From: Candidatus Nitrospira allomarina
Lineage (GTDB): Bacteria > Nitrospirota > Nitrospiria > Nitrospirales > UBA8639
Direction of reading: 5' to 3'
DNA: 64,000 bases
Assembly: GCF_032050975.1 (NCBI RefSeq)
Contig: NZ_CP116967.1
Coordinates: 989,001-1,053,000, forward strand
The notes beneath the pieces were generated by a model that had not been told where the DNA came from, made no database searches, and was given only the letters and a program-made list of their open reading frames with translations. This document shows, one piece after another, positions 1-12,138 of this stretch (positions are counted from its first letter, which is position 1; the number at the start of each line of letters is the position of its first letter). A program made the translations under genes and the position numbers.

Positions 1-1440
1 ATACTCGGACACCCGTTCTCGTAAAACCGATGGCGCAAAGGGACGGAAGGATTCCCGATATTTAATTTTTAAATTCATGACCGATTGCATTTTCTCGCTA
101 CGAGGGTCGCCCAAGATACTTCGTCCTCCTAGAGCCCGAGGACCGAATTCCATGTGCCCTTGTAACCATCCAATGACCTTTCCCTCAGCCAAATACTCCG
201 CCACTCGACGATACAGGTCCGAATCCTCCACGCGCTCATACCTGGCTTCAAGCTGTTGGAGCCTGGATTCAATGTCCTCGTTGGAAAAGCGTGGCCCTAA
301 ATAACTGCCTCGCATCGAATCACTAGGGCCCTGGCATACCCGAGGCTGATTCAGATAGCTGTAATGCACATTTAAGGCCGCCCCCAACGCGCTCCCCGCA
401 TCGCCTGCGGCCGGCTGAATCCACAGCCCGCTGAAAGGACCTTCCCGCAGCACTCTTCCGTTTCCGACACAATTCAAGGCCACCCCTCCGGAAAGGCAAA
501 GATGGGAAAGGCCCGTTTCTCGATAAAGGCTGTTAGCCAGACGGAGCATGACCATCTCGGTGACTTCCTGTACAGACCGGGCCAGATCCATTTCCCGCTG
601 AGTGAGAGTACTTTCCGCCTGACGCGGAGGACCACCAAATATGGCGTCGAACTTGTTATTGGTCATCCGTAATCCGGTACAGTAATCAAAATAGTCCATA
701 TTGAGCCGGAAGGTACCATCCGGCTTCACATCCACCACATTGTCCAAAATCGTTTTCACATACTTGGGCTCTCCATAGGGAGCGAGACCCATCACTTTAT
801 ATTCACCGGAATTGACCTTAAACCCGGTATAGTAGGTAAAGGCCGAATACAGTAGCCCGATGGAATGCGGAAAGGGAATTTCCCATAAAGGTGTTAATTG
901 GTTTCCCCGCCCGATCCAGGCCGAAGTGGTCGCCCATTCGCCCACACCGTCCATACATAGAACAACCGCTTCCTCATAAGGAGAAGGGAAAAAGGCCCCG
1001 GCCGCATGTGATTCATGGTGCTCCCCAAAAAGCAAAGGGGGCAAGTTCTCTTTTTTTTCGAGACTCCCTACCTGACGAAAAGCTTTTTCTAGTAAGTTTC
1101 GCAGGAACAGCTTTTCTTTGATCCACACAGGAATGGCGGTTAGAAACGATCCTAGTCCCTTCGGCGCATAGGACAAATACGTTTCCAACAAACGTTCAAA
1201 TTTGACGAAAGGTTTGTCATAGAATACCAGATAATCGACGTCGCGCATGCCAACCCCGCCTTGCCGGAGACAATACTCCACCGCATGGCTCGGGAACCCG
1301 GCATCATGCTTTTTTCGCGTGAACCGTTCTTCTTGAGCAGCCGCCACAATCTTGCCATTCTGGATGAGACAAGCCGCGCTATCGTGGTAATAGGCGGAAA
1401 CACCCAGAATTGATGTTAATTTCCTGTTTGGCGTTGTCAT
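1..1440 (-). CDS. NodU/CmcH-family carbamoyltransferase (3' end beyond window)
   Basis: An open frame of 480 codons runs from an ATG at 1440 leftward to the window edge without a stop. The protein starts with SILGVSAYYHDSAACLIQNG, the nucleotide/carbamoyl-site start of the NodU/CmcH family, followed by EERFTRKKHDAGFP, a metal-site HHESHAAGAFFPS motif and, later, GEYKVMGLAPYG, LSGGVALNCVGNG and MEFGPRALGGRSILGDPR, all family hallmarks. Family members use carbamoyl phosphate to O-carbamoylate sugars, Nod factors or antibiotics. About 480 residues of a usual 570-610 are visible, so roughly the last sixth is missing. The acceptor substrate cannot be read from sequence; nearby envelope-type genes (GT39 glycosyltransferase) make a cell-surface glycan plausible, but this is inference. 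The cytoplasmic location follows from the lack of a signal peptide. Confidence 0.93.
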   Translation of the reverse strand, partial: MTTPNRKLTSILGVSAYYHDSAACLIQNGKIVAAAQEERFTRKKHDAGFPSHAVEYCLRQGGVGMRDVDYLVFYDKPFVKFERLLETYLSYAPKGLGSFLTAIPVWIKEKLFLRNLLEKAFRQVGSLEKKENLPPLLFGEHHESHAAGAFFPSPYEEAVVLCMDGVGEWATTSAWIGRGNQLTPLWEIPFPHSIGLLYSAFTYYTGFKVNSGEYKVMGLAPYGEPKYVKTILDNVVDVKPDGTFRLNMDYFDYCTGLRMTNNKFDAIFGGPPRQAESTLTQREMDLARSVQEVTEMVMLRLANSLYRETGLSHLCLSGGVALNCVGNGRVLREGPFSGLWIQPAAGDAGSALGAALNVHYSYLNQPRVCQGPSDSMRGSYLGPRFSNEDIESRLQQLEARYERVEDSDLYRRVAEYLAEGKVIGWLQGHMEFGPRALGGRSILGDPRSEKMQSVMNLKIKYRESFRPFAPSVLRERVSEY

Positions 1441-1605
1441 GTTTTTCCTTACAATAAGAGCTTGCCTTTGGCATGTTGGATGTCATGCCCAGACAGAAAA
1501 CCCGTAAACTCTAAATTTTCGGTGAAAATGAAGAAGAACTTTACTAACGATTCTTCCCTGCTTCCCCTTCGATCGATTGAAAACCTCCTACCGGACTTAT
1601 TCTAC

Positions 1606-2397
1606 TTATTGAAACAGTTCATCAAAAAACAATTTCATGTGCTCCCATGACCGTCGATCAGCTTGCTCCTGATATTGCACCCCGGTCATCCCATATTGAT
1701 TGGCCGAAGGGTTGGTGAATCCATGTTGGGCACCTCCATAAATCACCATGTGCCAATCTAACCCAGCCTCGTCTAAAGCATGTTTAAATTTCGTAATGTG
1801 GTCTTGGCTAAGAAACGGATCGGCCTCTCCATGGGCAATGAGCATTTTGACTGAACTCTTTATGGCAGAAGATGCGGACGGGAGAGGGAGCGACCCGTGG
1901 AAACTTACGACTCCTTTGACCGGTGCTCCATCATACACCATTTGCATAACCGTCGCCCCTCCAAAACAATACCCAATAGCTGCTAAACGGGTTTGATCTA
2001 CCAGGGGATTTGTCTGAAGAAGCCGTAATCCCTCTTTCGCCCTGGCCTGCCATATCTTAACATTGGCTGTAGTTTGTAGCATCCATTGCCTGGCCTCATC
2101 TGGATGAGTGGTCACTTTTCCCTTTCCATACATATCCACCGCCACCGCCACATATCCCAAGGCCGCCAATTGTTCCGTACGAGTTCGAGCATATTCATTT
2201 AGGCCCCACCATTCGTGAACAACCAAAATTCCCGGACGTTTACCCTTTATCTCATCATCCCAGGCCACGACTCCTTCCAAAACAACTTTCCCATGATTGT
2301 AAGGGACAGTTGTGATCTGCACCCTCGCGTCCACTTGCGAAGACCATACACACGCAATCATGAGAAGACATAGACCTGATCGATGGAAATAATTCAT
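1606..2397 (-). CDS. exported dienelactone hydrolase family protein
   Basis: This is a 263-residue alpha/beta hydrolase of the dienelactone hydrolase (DLH) family. An N-terminal signal peptide is visible (hydrophobic GLCLLMIACVWSS followed by a small-residue cleavage region near residue 24), so the enzyme is probably periplasmic. The DLH catalytic set is present: nucleophile Cys144 in GYCFGG, Asp193 in HGEADPF and His225 in GGAQHGF; the VHEWWGLN segment at 60-67 carries the family's conserved Glu. Family members hydrolyse cyclic lactones and esters, but many homologues have unknown substrates, and dienelactone itself is not implied. The ATG at 2397 gives a normal signal peptide. The gene stands between the carbamoyltransferase and the GT39 gene on the same strand with gaps of over 150 bp on both sides, so an operon is uncertain. 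Confidence 0.88.
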   Translation of the reverse strand: MNYFHRSGLCLLMIACVWSSQVDARVQITTVPYNHGKVVLEGVVAWDDEIKGKRPGILVVHEWWGLNEYARTRTEQLAALGYVAVAVDMYGKGKVTTHPDEARQWMLQTTANVKIWQARAKEGLRLLQTNPLVDQTRLAAIGYCFGGATVMQMVYDGAPVKGVVSFHGSLPLPSASSAIKSSVKMLIAHGEADPFLSQDHITKFKHALDEAGLDWHMVIYGGAQHGFTNPSANQYGMTGVQYQEQADRRSWEHMKLFFDELFQ

Positions 2398-2566
2398 GAT
2401 TTCTGCTTCTTCACTTTAATGGTTCAGTAAGAATTCGGACCGGTATGCAGACTATGACATGATTTCGATTTAGTACTATTTCTTCCAGTCATTAACCAAA
2501 ACGCTTCAAAAATGGTCAGATACTAAATTTTACGGTAAATTCAGCATTTAGCAATTTTTTTTGAAT

Positions 2567-4285
2567 TCATTGTTTTTGTGTCTCCAAAGAATCCGCCAGT
2601 TGTGCTCTCCAACCGAGAGAAAGAAGCACAATATTCTTTTTTGAACGATAGAACTCAAATAACACATTGGCACTTAAATTCGGGGCACCGGAAATGATTT
2701 TTTGATACTGGTCCTTAGTCATCATCACCAAACGCGTAGATTGTTGAACGTCCTTTTTTAGTTCTTCCAGCGCCAAGGAATCTTTAAGACCCTTTCCCAC
2801 GATTCGTGAACGACCGTGGAGATAATCCCAATAAAATTCATCTTCATCCCCCCGCCAATCCCATGACTGAAATACCGATATGGGATCAGTTTGATTATTC
2901 AGTCGCCGTTGATTTTCGTCAAATGCCAGCCTGGGAGAGCCTTCCGCTTGAATACCAGGAATAATAAATCCGGTCACCGTCACCATAAGGGCCACGCCCA
3001 ACACTCCCATACCCACAAGACCCATTCGCAGATAATTCTTGACAGCCAGGCCAATCATTATCAGGCCTAACATGCCTAATCCAACACGAAGAGCCAAAGG
3101 AATGATGTCCAACGGGACATGCCATTTTTTTTGCAACAGAATAGGTCCAAGAAATACCGAAACCACAAAAACGCCCCCTAAGCATGCTAACAAGCCCCTC
3201 AACATACCCTTTCCTTCTGAGATTGGTGCTTCATGCAGCAGTCGATGGTACACATAGCCGACCAACAAACCGAATGCCGGTAGGAGAGGTATAAGATACC
3301 GTTCATGCTTTTCGGGCCCCAAACTCATCGCCACAAAGTACGCCACGACCCAGAGAAATACCCACAATTCTTTGGGCGACTCAAGCCAGGGACGACGCTT
3401 CCATATGAGAAAAAGGCCAAAGGGAAGTAAGGCCGACCAGGGGAAAAAGTCGAACCAGATTACGAGACCATACCAAAAAATGGGACGTTTGCCCCAATAG
3501 GCCTCCCACGCAGAATATTGTTGATCGCCGGATACGCTGATCATGCGTTTGAGATTTTCTTCAAAGAAAAAATGCTGCCTGAATTCGGGGCCAAGCAACA
3601 GGTAGTAGGCACCGAGTAACAAGCCACTCAATACGGCTCCAACCCAAAAATGCCATTCCCGAAATACTCGCCCATCACGGCGCATCCATAAGAATATTCC
3701 CATTACCAGAACCGGCAAGGCCATGGCATGTAACGTTTTAACCATCGAGCCCAACGCCAACGCCACAAAACCGATTAAATACCACCACTGTGAAGATTCT
3801 TGAAAATACGCGCGGGCCCAGGCATACATCCCCAATGTCATACAAAAAGTTAACACAGGATCGATTATGGCCAATGGACCAAACCATAAGCCCGCATAAC
3901 AGGTCGCACATACCAACGCGCTCCAAAATCCTGCCCTTTCTGAAAACAACAGGCGGCCTAAGTAATAGGTCGTTATCATTGTTCCCAAACTGGATAGAAT
4001 CGACGGCAACCGTAAGGCGGTCTCACTCCATCCCAAACCATGAATGAATCCCGCCTGAAGCCAAAAGAAAAGAGGCGGTTTACTAAAATACGGCTCTCCC
4101 CGTAACCAAAGATGCACATAATCCTCGGCCGCCATCATGGTGTGGGTGATAATGGCGTACAAACCCTCGGTTTCCCCGAACAGAGAAATAGATGCATTGG
4201 AGCTAAACGCCAAAAAACCAATGACTAAAAGAAGCGAAATATGGATAGCGGGGCGTTCAAGGAACGCAATCCAGGAGGTATTCAT
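2567..4285 (-). CDS. ArnT/PMT-like (GT39) membrane glycosyltransferase
   Basis: A polytopic membrane protein of about 572 residues. The first external loop has the family's acidic motif and the GEPYFSKPPLFFWLQAG segment, typical of ArnT-like enzymes that move a sugar from undecaprenyl phosphate to lipid A, protein or another acceptor. Around 11-12 hydrophobic helices follow, then a soluble C-terminal segment of roughly 110 residues with EDEFYWDYLHGRSR. The frame can be read from a GTG at 4345, but the first 20 residues from there are polar and unlike the family. The ATG at 4285 begins MNTSWIAFLERPAIHISLLL, leading directly into helix 1, and is preferred although no strong Shine-Dalgarno precedes it. 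The donor and acceptor cannot be told. The gene is well separated from tRNA-Arg upstream. Confidence 0.88.
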   Translation of the reverse strand: MNTSWIAFLERPAIHISLLLVIGFLAFSSNASISLFGETEGLYAIITHTMMAAEDYVHLWLRGEPYFSKPPLFFWLQAGFIHGLGWSETALRLPSILSSLGTMITTYYLGRLLFSERAGFWSALVCATCYAGLWFGPLAIIDPVLTFCMTLGMYAWARAYFQESSQWWYLIGFVALALGSMVKTLHAMALPVLVMGIFLWMRRDGRVFREWHFWVGAVLSGLLLGAYYLLLGPEFRQHFFFEENLKRMISVSGDQQYSAWEAYWGKRPIFWYGLVIWFDFFPWSALLPFGLFLIWKRRPWLESPKELWVFLWVVAYFVAMSLGPEKHERYLIPLLPAFGLLVGYVYHRLLHEAPISEGKGMLRGLLACLGGVFVVSVFLGPILLQKKWHVPLDIIPLALRVGLGMLGLIMIGLAVKNYLRMGLVGMGVLGVALMVTVTGFIIPGIQAEGSPRLAFDENQRRLNNQTDPISVFQSWDWRGDEDEFYWDYLHGRSRIVGKGLKDSLALEELKKDVQQSTRLVMMTKDQYQKIISGAPNLSANVLFEFYRSKKNIVLLSLGWRAQLADSLETQKQ

Positions 4286-4636
4286 TAGAAAAGAGAAGAT
4301 ATCCCACTGCCCATGATGATCATTACCGACAATGTGTTGGCACACCCTACAACAAAAACCCTGGATTTGTTAACTCACGCGACTATTCGACCAACTCATT
4401 TCTTAGAATTTCGGAAAGGGGTATTAAACTGGATCTGGTGAATGGGCATCAATGCTTTTATGCTTGCCCTAATTGAAGATATGCCATGCATTAGGAGGAA
4501 GGAAAAAATACAACAGAAGAATCGACGTTTCCTGGTGTGTGATCGGCTTCAATATTACGTATACACGTAATGCCCTACGAGTGGGGAGTGGGGATACTAC
4601 CATCATCAAGGCAAAAGGCAACTGGGGAAATCTGAA

Positions 4637-4713
4637 TGGTGCGCCCGGAGGGACTTGAACCCCCAACCCTCGGCTCCGAAGGCCGATGCTCTATCCAATT
4701 GAGCTACGGACGC
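4637..4713 (-). tRNA. tRNA-Arg (anticodon UCG)
   Basis: On the minus strand the 77 bases fold as a complete cloverleaf: acceptor GCGTCCG paired with CGGGCGC, D arm GCTC/GAGC, anticodon stem TCGGC/GCCGA with loop CTTCGGA (anticodon TCG at loop positions 3-5), T arm with GGTTCAAGTCC-type loop, discriminator A and an encoded CCA end (4637-4639). UCG reads CGA and, by wobble, other CGN arginine codons. A strong promoter lies 13 bases upstream. Confidence 0.96.
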
Positions 4714-4725
4714 ATGAAGAATTGA

Positions 4726-4754
4726 TTTATACATCCCACCAAGGTCCCCGTCAA
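4726..4754 (-). promoter_or_regulatory. sigma-70-type promoter of tRNA-Arg
   Basis: On the minus strand TTGACG (4749-4754) and TATAAA (4726-4731) are separated by exactly 17 bases. The -10 box ends 12 bases before the first base of the mature tRNA, which is right for a short 5' leader. Seen directly in sequence; activity is inferred. Confidence 0.75.
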
Positions 4755-4944
4755 CCAATCTCTTAATTAGTCAGGCTTCCCCTGGCTAATTCTCGCGTCT
4801 TCATATTCCCTTTAAGGTAGGTGACCAGTTCGTAGCTTTCACCTCTTGGGCCCACCCCTCTGGGGAATAGTCACGGAAACTCCTATTGGGTTGAAATGGG
4901 CTTGAGCAAGATACTTTTTCCTATTTCTGACCGTCAGGAATCAA

Positions 4945-5256
4945 ATGATACGTACCGAACAGTTGGCCTCTGATACCATCATGTTTCATGTGCAAGGACA
5001 GTTTAATAAACAAGTTGCCAAAGAATTGGGTTTGTTGGTCTTTCGTTCTTACCACTCAGGGTGTAAAACCTTCCTTTGCAATCTGAGCCTGGCCAAGGCG
5101 TTTGATAAGGAGGCTTATTCCCAACTGACCTTGATTGGAGAAGGATTACGAGATAAAGGAAGAAATTGGCGAGTAATTTCCCCGCCCTTTTCCAGCGGAA
5201 ACCAACTTATCCTCCGAACAAGTCTTCAGTTTCTTCTTCCCGCAAACTTGAATTAA
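4945..5256 (+). CDS. small STAS-like domain protein (putative)
   Basis: A 103-residue frame with an ATG preceded by CAGGA at a 6-base spacing. The pattern of short beta strands and helices (MFHVQGQFN, KTFLCNLSLAKAFDKEAYSQLTLIGEGLRDKG, RVISPP) resembles a STAS domain of the anti-sigma-factor-antagonist kind, in which a central 'N/D-hS' turn sits before helix 2. The phosphorylatable Ser of SpoIIAA-type proteins is not obvious; LSLAK occupies the place where it would be. No partner kinase or sigma factor is nearby. The last 15 residues look unlike a STAS end. The gene is isolated, divergent from tRNA-Arg. It could also be a non-functional remnant. Confidence 0.5.
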   Translation: MIRTEQLASDTIMFHVQGQFNKQVAKELGLLVFRSYHSGCKTFLCNLSLAKAFDKEAYSQLTLIGEGLRDKGRNWRVISPPFSSGNQLILRTSLQFLLPANLN

Positions 5257-5592
5257 TTACTCTTCTCTAAAAGAGATCCAATCGCCAACGTTCTTGAATA
5301 AAAAAAAGGGCTCGAACCGACTCTTTCCCTAATCTTCTTAGAATTCAGCTAATTACCCAAAATTCAAGCCATCCCGCATTGTGTAATCCCTATAGACCGA
5401 CGCCCCAAAAATCGCTCATATTTTTGGAAATAGAGCTCCGTCCATAAATTGGAAGTATGATGGAAGGATGAAGTTGCCTCAAAAAAAAACGGAGGCACCA
5501 TTCCGATTAATACCGCAGGAAATTTCTCTGCGACTATTCCCCAGTGCCCCCCTGGATAAGCATTGGTATCCTGCGTAGTGATTATGAAATGA
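5257..5592. other. intergenic region without a recognisable gene
   Basis: About 335 bases between two convergent genes. I see no convincing frame with a ribosome binding site. Two small hairpins are visible: CTCTT/AAGAG near 5260 and TGCCTC/GAGGCA near 5473-5495 with an A-rich loop. Either could be part of a transcription end, but neither is followed by a proper T tract. Confidence 0.5.
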
Positions 5593-6033
5593 CTAATACG
5601 ATTCAGGGGCAGGGAGATCGATTTCGGATTGGGTGGCTTCAGGGACTAGTCTTTCTAAGCGGCGATGATAGTCACGAAGACGTTGTTGTTGAGGTGGAGA
5701 GAATTTAATAGTTTCCTGATTGTGCAATTCCACCAACTGTTCAACGCATTGCAACAGGGGAGGCACGGCATCAAATACTTTTCCCGTCTCGAAGGCTTCT
5801 AAGGATTCGACAAATAATGGAGGGAGAGTTTTGTACGTGACTCCTACTCGGTCACGAAATCGATAGACCGTGGTTTCATACGCATCGACTGCCTCAGGTG
5901 TCGGACGAATTCCACCAGACAATGCCAGCATGGACTTGGCCGGTACCTTCGCGGCAAAAGCCGCCAAACTGGCAATCAGTTCTCCCAATGTGTCAACCAC
6001 CTGCCCAGGTTCAAGTTTTGCCTCTTTATTCAT
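5593..6033 (-). CDS. hypothetical protein, rluD-linked
   Basis: A 146-residue protein I do not recognise. It is soluble, mostly helical, with no signal peptide and no cysteine pair or nucleotide motif; the N-terminal third (LGELIASLAAFAAKVPAKS) and the central ETGKVFDAVPPLLQCVEQLVELHN segment look like packed helices. It follows rluD on the same strand with a 43-base gap, so the two are probably cotranscribed, and it ends the run that begins with the ATP synthase genes. Base composition matches its neighbours. The reading frame is well supported by its length and consistent codon use, but no function can be proposed. Confidence 0.7.
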   Translation of the reverse strand: MNKEAKLEPGQVVDTLGELIASLAAFAAKVPAKSMLALSGGIRPTPEAVDAYETTVYRFRDRVGVTYKTLPPLFVESLEAFETGKVFDAVPPLLQCVEQLVELHNQETIKFSPPQQQRLRDYHRRLERLVPEATQSEIDLPAPESY

Positions 6034-6076
6034 ATGTTGAAATCTACTCCAATCGCTTGCCTGCTTGTCAAGACAA

Positions 6077-7039
6077 TCATTCGTCTTCCTTGCCCTTCAA
6101 GGCATTCAGTACGGTCATCATATCTTCAGGCAACTCCGCTGAAAATGTCACCATTTTGTTGGAAACAGGATGTACGAAACCAAGAACTTTGGCATGCAAC
6201 ATCACACGGGGAATGCCAATCCCTCCAACAACCATAACTTTTTTCCCTCCATAGGTTTGGTCACCCAAGATCGGACATCCGATAGCCTTGAGGTGAACTC
6301 GTAGCTGATGCGTGCGTCCTGTACCAGGGAATAATTCCACATGTGCCGCCGCTGCCCCAAATCGTTCTTTCACCCGGTAACTGGTCAGTGACTCCTTGGG
6401 ATTGGTTGTGCGTGCGGAAAAGGTTTTCCGATCTTTGGTATCTCGTCCGATCGACAACTCAATCCGGCCTTCCCGTGTCTTGGGCCCTTCCCACACAAAC
6501 GCCTCATAGACCCGAATGATGGAGTGGGCTTTGAATTGTCCCGCCAATATCCGGTGAGCCTGATCATTTTTGGCCACGACTAAAATCCCTGTCGTTTCCT
6601 TGTCAAGTCGATGCACCAATCCCGGACGTTCCTTTCCTCCAATAGTTGAAAGATGCCCTTCCCCGCGTTGCATGTGATGCAGGAGCGCATTAACCAAGGT
6701 CCCGGTCCAATGACCCGGAGCCGGATGAACCACAAGGCCGGCCGGTTTGTTGAGAACCAATAGGAATTCATCTTCATAGAGGATGACAAGGGGAATTGGT
6801 TCAGGATTGATCGCCACGGGCTCTGGACGCGGTACGACCAGCACAACGCAATCACCAGGCCTGACCTTGTGGCTGGGTTTCACAACCTGACCACCGACCG
6901 TTATATGGCCGTCTTCAATTAATCGTTGGAGGGCTGTTCGGGAAAAATAGGGTTCGCGATTGGCAAGAAAATGATCAAGGCGTTTGGGCGATTCGCCTGC
7001 GGTGACGATGAACTCCGTCCGCGTAGCGATATGCGGCAT
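6077..7039 (-). CDS. rluD: ribosomal large subunit pseudouridine synthase, RluD family
   Basis: A 320-residue RluA/RluD-type pseudouridine synthase. An N-terminal S4-like RNA-binding domain (residues about 15-75: RLDHFLANREPYFSRTALQRLIEDGHITVGG) precedes the catalytic domain, whose active-site Asp lies in the motif HRLDKETTG. GRTHQLRVHL and GDQTYGG are further family motifs. RluD converts uridines in helix 69 of 23S rRNA (1911/1915/1917), though paralogues (RluA, RluC) share these motifs and the exact target is inferred. The frame extends upstream to 7216 through atpC, but those extra residues are out-of-frame atpC sequence; the ATG at 7039 gives the normal start of the S4 domain. It lies 31 bases after atpC and is probably in the same transcript. 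Confidence 0.9.
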   Translation of the reverse strand: MPHIATRTEFIVTAGESPKRLDHFLANREPYFSRTALQRLIEDGHITVGGQVVKPSHKVRPGDCVVLVVPRPEPVAINPEPIPLVILYEDEFLLVLNKPAGLVVHPAPGHWTGTLVNALLHHMQRGEGHLSTIGGKERPGLVHRLDKETTGILVVAKNDQAHRILAGQFKAHSIIRVYEAFVWEGPKTREGRIELSIGRDTKDRKTFSARTTNPKESLTSYRVKERFGAAAAHVELFPGTGRTHQLRVHLKAIGCPILGDQTYGGKKVMVVGGIGIPRVMLHAKVLGFVHPVSNKMVTFSAELPEDMMTVLNALKGKEDE

Positions 7040-7070
7040 GGCAGATAAAAAAACGGGGCGATCGGTTACT

Positions 7071-7525
7071 TTATATAAGACGGGAACCGGCCTGTTGGCG
7101 GTGGCGACCGGCAATTTTTTGCCGGAGGCGGGCCTTTTCCAAACTGACGCGAGCTTCCTCAACTTCCGAGGGTAACCCACCACGCTCCAGACGTTCTTCC
7201 GCTTTTCGAACGGCATCCTCGGCCCGTTCTACATTAATGTCTTCAGCCTTTTCGGCAATTTCGGCCAGAATCGTCACCTTGGTCGGCGTCACTTCAGCAA
7301 ACCCCCAGAGCACAGCCATGTATTCAGTCTGTTCACCAATACGGTATTGAAGTTCGCCAATTCGCAAGGTAGTCAGAAAATGACAATGGCCAGGCAGGAC
7401 ACCGAAATCTCCCTCACTCCCAGGAGCTGACACGTAGTCGACTTCCTTACTGAGCAAACGGTGATCGGGGGTGACCACCTCTAAAAGAATTTTCCCTGAT
7501 GACGTCCCCACACCAGCACCTGCCA

Positions 7526-7526
<1 letters not shown>
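7071..7526 (-). CDS. atpC: ATP synthase F1 epsilon subunit
   Basis: This 151-residue protein has the epsilon fold: an N-terminal beta sandwich (KILLEVVTPDHRLLSKEVDYVSAPGSEGDFGVLPGHCHF) and a C-terminal two-helix hairpin from about residue 90 (EDAVRKAEERLERGG...EARVSLEKARLRQ). In the F1 head it sits on gamma at the base of the central stalk, couples to the c-ring and can inhibit ATP hydrolysis. The start codon overlaps the atpD stop by a base, indicating translational coupling. The protein is slightly longer than the usual 130-140 residues because of a C-terminal basic tail. It is the last of the five F1 genes. Confidence 0.93.
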
Positions 7527-9930
<2,404 letters not shown>

Positions 9931-9942
9931 AGCAAAAAAACT

Positions 9943-11463
9943 TTACACGGCTTGATCGTAGCCTTTGGACTGTTTAAATTCGGAAATAATGCTTTTCAAC
10001 TTACCGCCAAATTCCTCATCAATCTTCTTTTTGGTCACGATTTCTTCCCGCACATTGGGGTGCTTCTCTTTAATATAGGCTAACAAACCTTGCTCAAATT
10101 CCCGAATTTTATTCACGGGAACATTATCAAGAAACCCGTTCACCCCGGCATAAATTGACAACACCTGATCGGCCACAGCCAGGGGTTTATACTGTTCCTG
10201 TTTCAGCAGTTCGACCATGCGCGCACCTCTAGCCAATTGAGCTTGCGTAGCTTTATCCAATTCACTGCCAAATTGCGCGAAGGCTGCCATTTCCCGATAC
10301 TGCGCCAAATCGAGCCGGAGAGTTCCAGCCACCTGCTTCATCGTTTTAATCTGCGCAGCCCCTCCAACCCGGGAAACTGATAGCCCAACGTTAATCGCCG
10401 GCCGAATACCGGAATAGAACAGGTCAGCTGCCAGATAGATCTGTCCATCAGTAATAGAAATCACATTCGTGGGAATATAGGCGGAGACGTCACCTGCCTG
10501 TGTTTCGATAATCGGCAATGCCGTCAGACTGCCGGCGCCTTTTTCATCACTCATCTTCGCGGCCCGCTCCAATAACCGGGAATGCAAAAAGAACACATCG
10601 CCCGGATAGGCTTCACGTCCTGGTGGACGTCGAAGAAGCAGAGAAAGCTGGCGGTAAGCGGTGGCATGTTTGGACAAATCGTCATACACGATAAGCGCAT
10701 GCTTCCCATTGTCACGGAAATATTCGGCCATGGTCACACCGGCATACGGTGCAAAAAATTGCAACGACGCCGAATCGCTAGCGGTGGCGGACACCACCGT
10801 CGTGTACTCCATGGCTCCATGATCCTCCAGGGTTTTCACCACTCGAGCTACCGTCGATCGTTTTTGTCCGATGGCCACGTAAAAACAAAACACACCCAGG
10901 CCTTTTTGATTGATGATCGTGTCAACCGCAATAGCGGTTTTCCCAGTCTGACGGTCTCCAATAATTAACTCCCGTTGGCCTCGACCGACCGGAATCATGG
11001 CATCAATGGCCTTGAGCCCCGTTTGAAGGGGTTCTCCCACCGATTGCCGATCAACCACACCTGGTGCACGAATTTCAATAAGCCGTGTCTCCGTGGTATT
11101 GATTGGACCCTTCCCATCAATAGGCATCCCGATGGCATCCACAACCCGTCCGACCAGTGCTTCCCCAACCGGGACCTCGGCAATTCGTCCGGTGCGTTTC
11201 ACCGGATCTCCTTCACGAATTCCCACATCCTCGCCCAGGAGCACCGCTCCGACACTATCTTCTTCCAAGTTCAAAGCCACTCCGTACACTCCACCAGGAA
11301 ATTCCAACAACTCTCCCGCCATCGCCCCTTCCAAACCATAAACCTTGGCGATATTGTCACCCACCTGGATGACGTAGCCCATTTCTTTGACATCAACCCG
11401 TTGCTCGAATCCTTTGATTTTTTCCTTAATGATGGAGCTGATTTCTTCTGCTTTGATCTGCAT
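9943..11463 (-). CDS. atpA: ATP synthase F1 alpha subunit
   Basis: The 506-residue alpha subunit. The P loop reads [15 protein letters not shown], and the [15 protein letters not shown] and [22 protein letters not shown] motifs are alpha-specific. N-terminal residues 1-25 ([20 protein letters not shown]) form the helix that binds the delta subunit. The non-catalytic nucleotide sites of F1 lie on this subunit. It starts 3 bases after the atpH stop and ends 12 bases before atpG, so the operon is tight. Confidence 0.97.
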   Translation of the reverse strand: MQIKAEEISSIIKEKIKGFEQRVDVKEMGYVIQVGDNIAKVYGLEGAMAGELLEFPGGVYGVALNLEEDSVGAVLLGEDVGIREGDPVKRTGRIAEVPVGEALVGRVVDAIGMPIDGKGPINTTETRLIEIRAPGVVDRQSVGEPLQTGLKAIDAMIPVGRGQRELIIGDRQTGKTAIAVDTIINQKGLGVFCFYVAIGQKRSTVARVVKTLEDHGAMEYTTVVSATASDSASLQFFAPYAGVTMAEYFRDNGKHALIVYDDLSKHATAYRQLSLLLRRPPGREAYPGDVFFLHSRLLERAAKMSDEKGAGSLTALPIIETQAGDVSAYIPTNVISITDGQIYLAADLFYSGIRPAINVGLSVSRVGGAAQIKTMKQVAGTLRLDLAQYREMAAFAQFGSELDKATQAQLARGARMVELLKQEQYKPLAVADQVLSIYAGVNGFLDNVPVNKIREFEQGLLAYIKEKHPNVREEIVTKKKIDEEFGGKLKSIISEFKQSKGYDQAV

Positions 11464-11466
11464 GGA

Positions 11467-12006
11467 TTATCCCTTCGTCAACTGATCATGCATACCGGCT
11501 AGTCGACCCGACACCGTATTATCAAATACCCGGCTGCCAATTTTTATTCTCAATCCCGCAATAAGATGGGGCTCTACCTCAAAAGCCACTTCGACTCCAT
11601 GGTGCAGCGTTTGAGACAAATCTTGCTGGATCTGTTCTTTTTCGGCCGCTTGAAATGGTTTGGCCGAGCTCACCCAGACTTGCTGAACTCCCTGTTGTTG
11701 ATCAGCCAATTCCGCAAAGGCCTCTGAAATTTCAGGGAGCAACATGGCTCGATTCTTTTTCAACAGTTGCGTGAGGAAATCCCGCATGACCGGAGGGGCC
11801 TCCATCCTTTGACTTAATTCATTCAGGACAGCTTGTTTTTCCTCAAAATTAAAGACTGGTGATGCGAGGACATGCTTCAGGGCAGGAGTTTCCTCCAAGC
11901 CTTGTTGCAATGCGCTTAAGGCACTTCGTGCGGGTTCAATACCCGATTTATCGAGCAGTTGGAAAAGCGCCGATGCGTACCGGCGCCCAATGGTGCTTTT
12001 ATTCAC
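11467..12006 (-). CDS. atpH: ATP synthase F1 delta subunit
   Basis: The 179-residue delta (OSCP-like) subunit joins the top of F1 to the peripheral stalk. The N-terminal helical domain (RRYASALFQLLDKSGIE...) and the C-terminal GLRIKIGSRVFDNTVSGRLAGM motif are typical. It is the promoter-proximal gene of the F1 cluster; the b, b', a and c subunits that would normally precede it (atpBEF) are not here, and the next gene upstream is mnmA. The stator and rotor-ring genes must therefore be encoded elsewhere. Confidence 0.94.
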   Translation of the reverse strand: MNKSTIGRRYASALFQLLDKSGIEPARSALSALQQGLEETPALKHVLASPVFNFEEKQAVLNELSQRMEAPPVMRDFLTQLLKKNRAMLLPEISEAFAELADQQQGVQQVWVSSAKPFQAAEKEQIQQDLSQTLHHGVEVAFEVEPHLIAGLRIKIGSRVFDNTVSGRLAGMHDQLTKG

Positions 12007-12067
12007 AGTTTACAGAGATTCCAGGCAGCCACGTGTTGAACGGATTTGGGCGTGTGTTAAGCGGGTG

Positions 12068-12096
12068 AAACTAGCATGAGTGATGCAGCCTGTCAA
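12068..12096 (-). promoter_or_regulatory. sigma-70-type promoter of the atpHAGDC operon
   Basis: On the minus strand TTGACA (12091-12096) and TAGTTT (12068-12073) are 17 bases apart. This puts transcription start about 50 bases before the atpH ATG, inside the mnmA-atpH gap. The perfect -35 and spacing are seen directly; use in the cell is inferred. It supports treating the F1 genes as a separate unit from mnmA. Confidence 0.7.
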
Positions 12097-12138
12097 CCGG
12101 AAAGAGCGGATGTAAAGGGATTTTTTTCTGATTCCCAA

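Noticed and set aside
1152..1403. 83-codon minus-strand frame at the left edge
   Set aside because: It is in the wrong frame within the carbamoyltransferase gene, whose 480-codon open frame covers the whole region.
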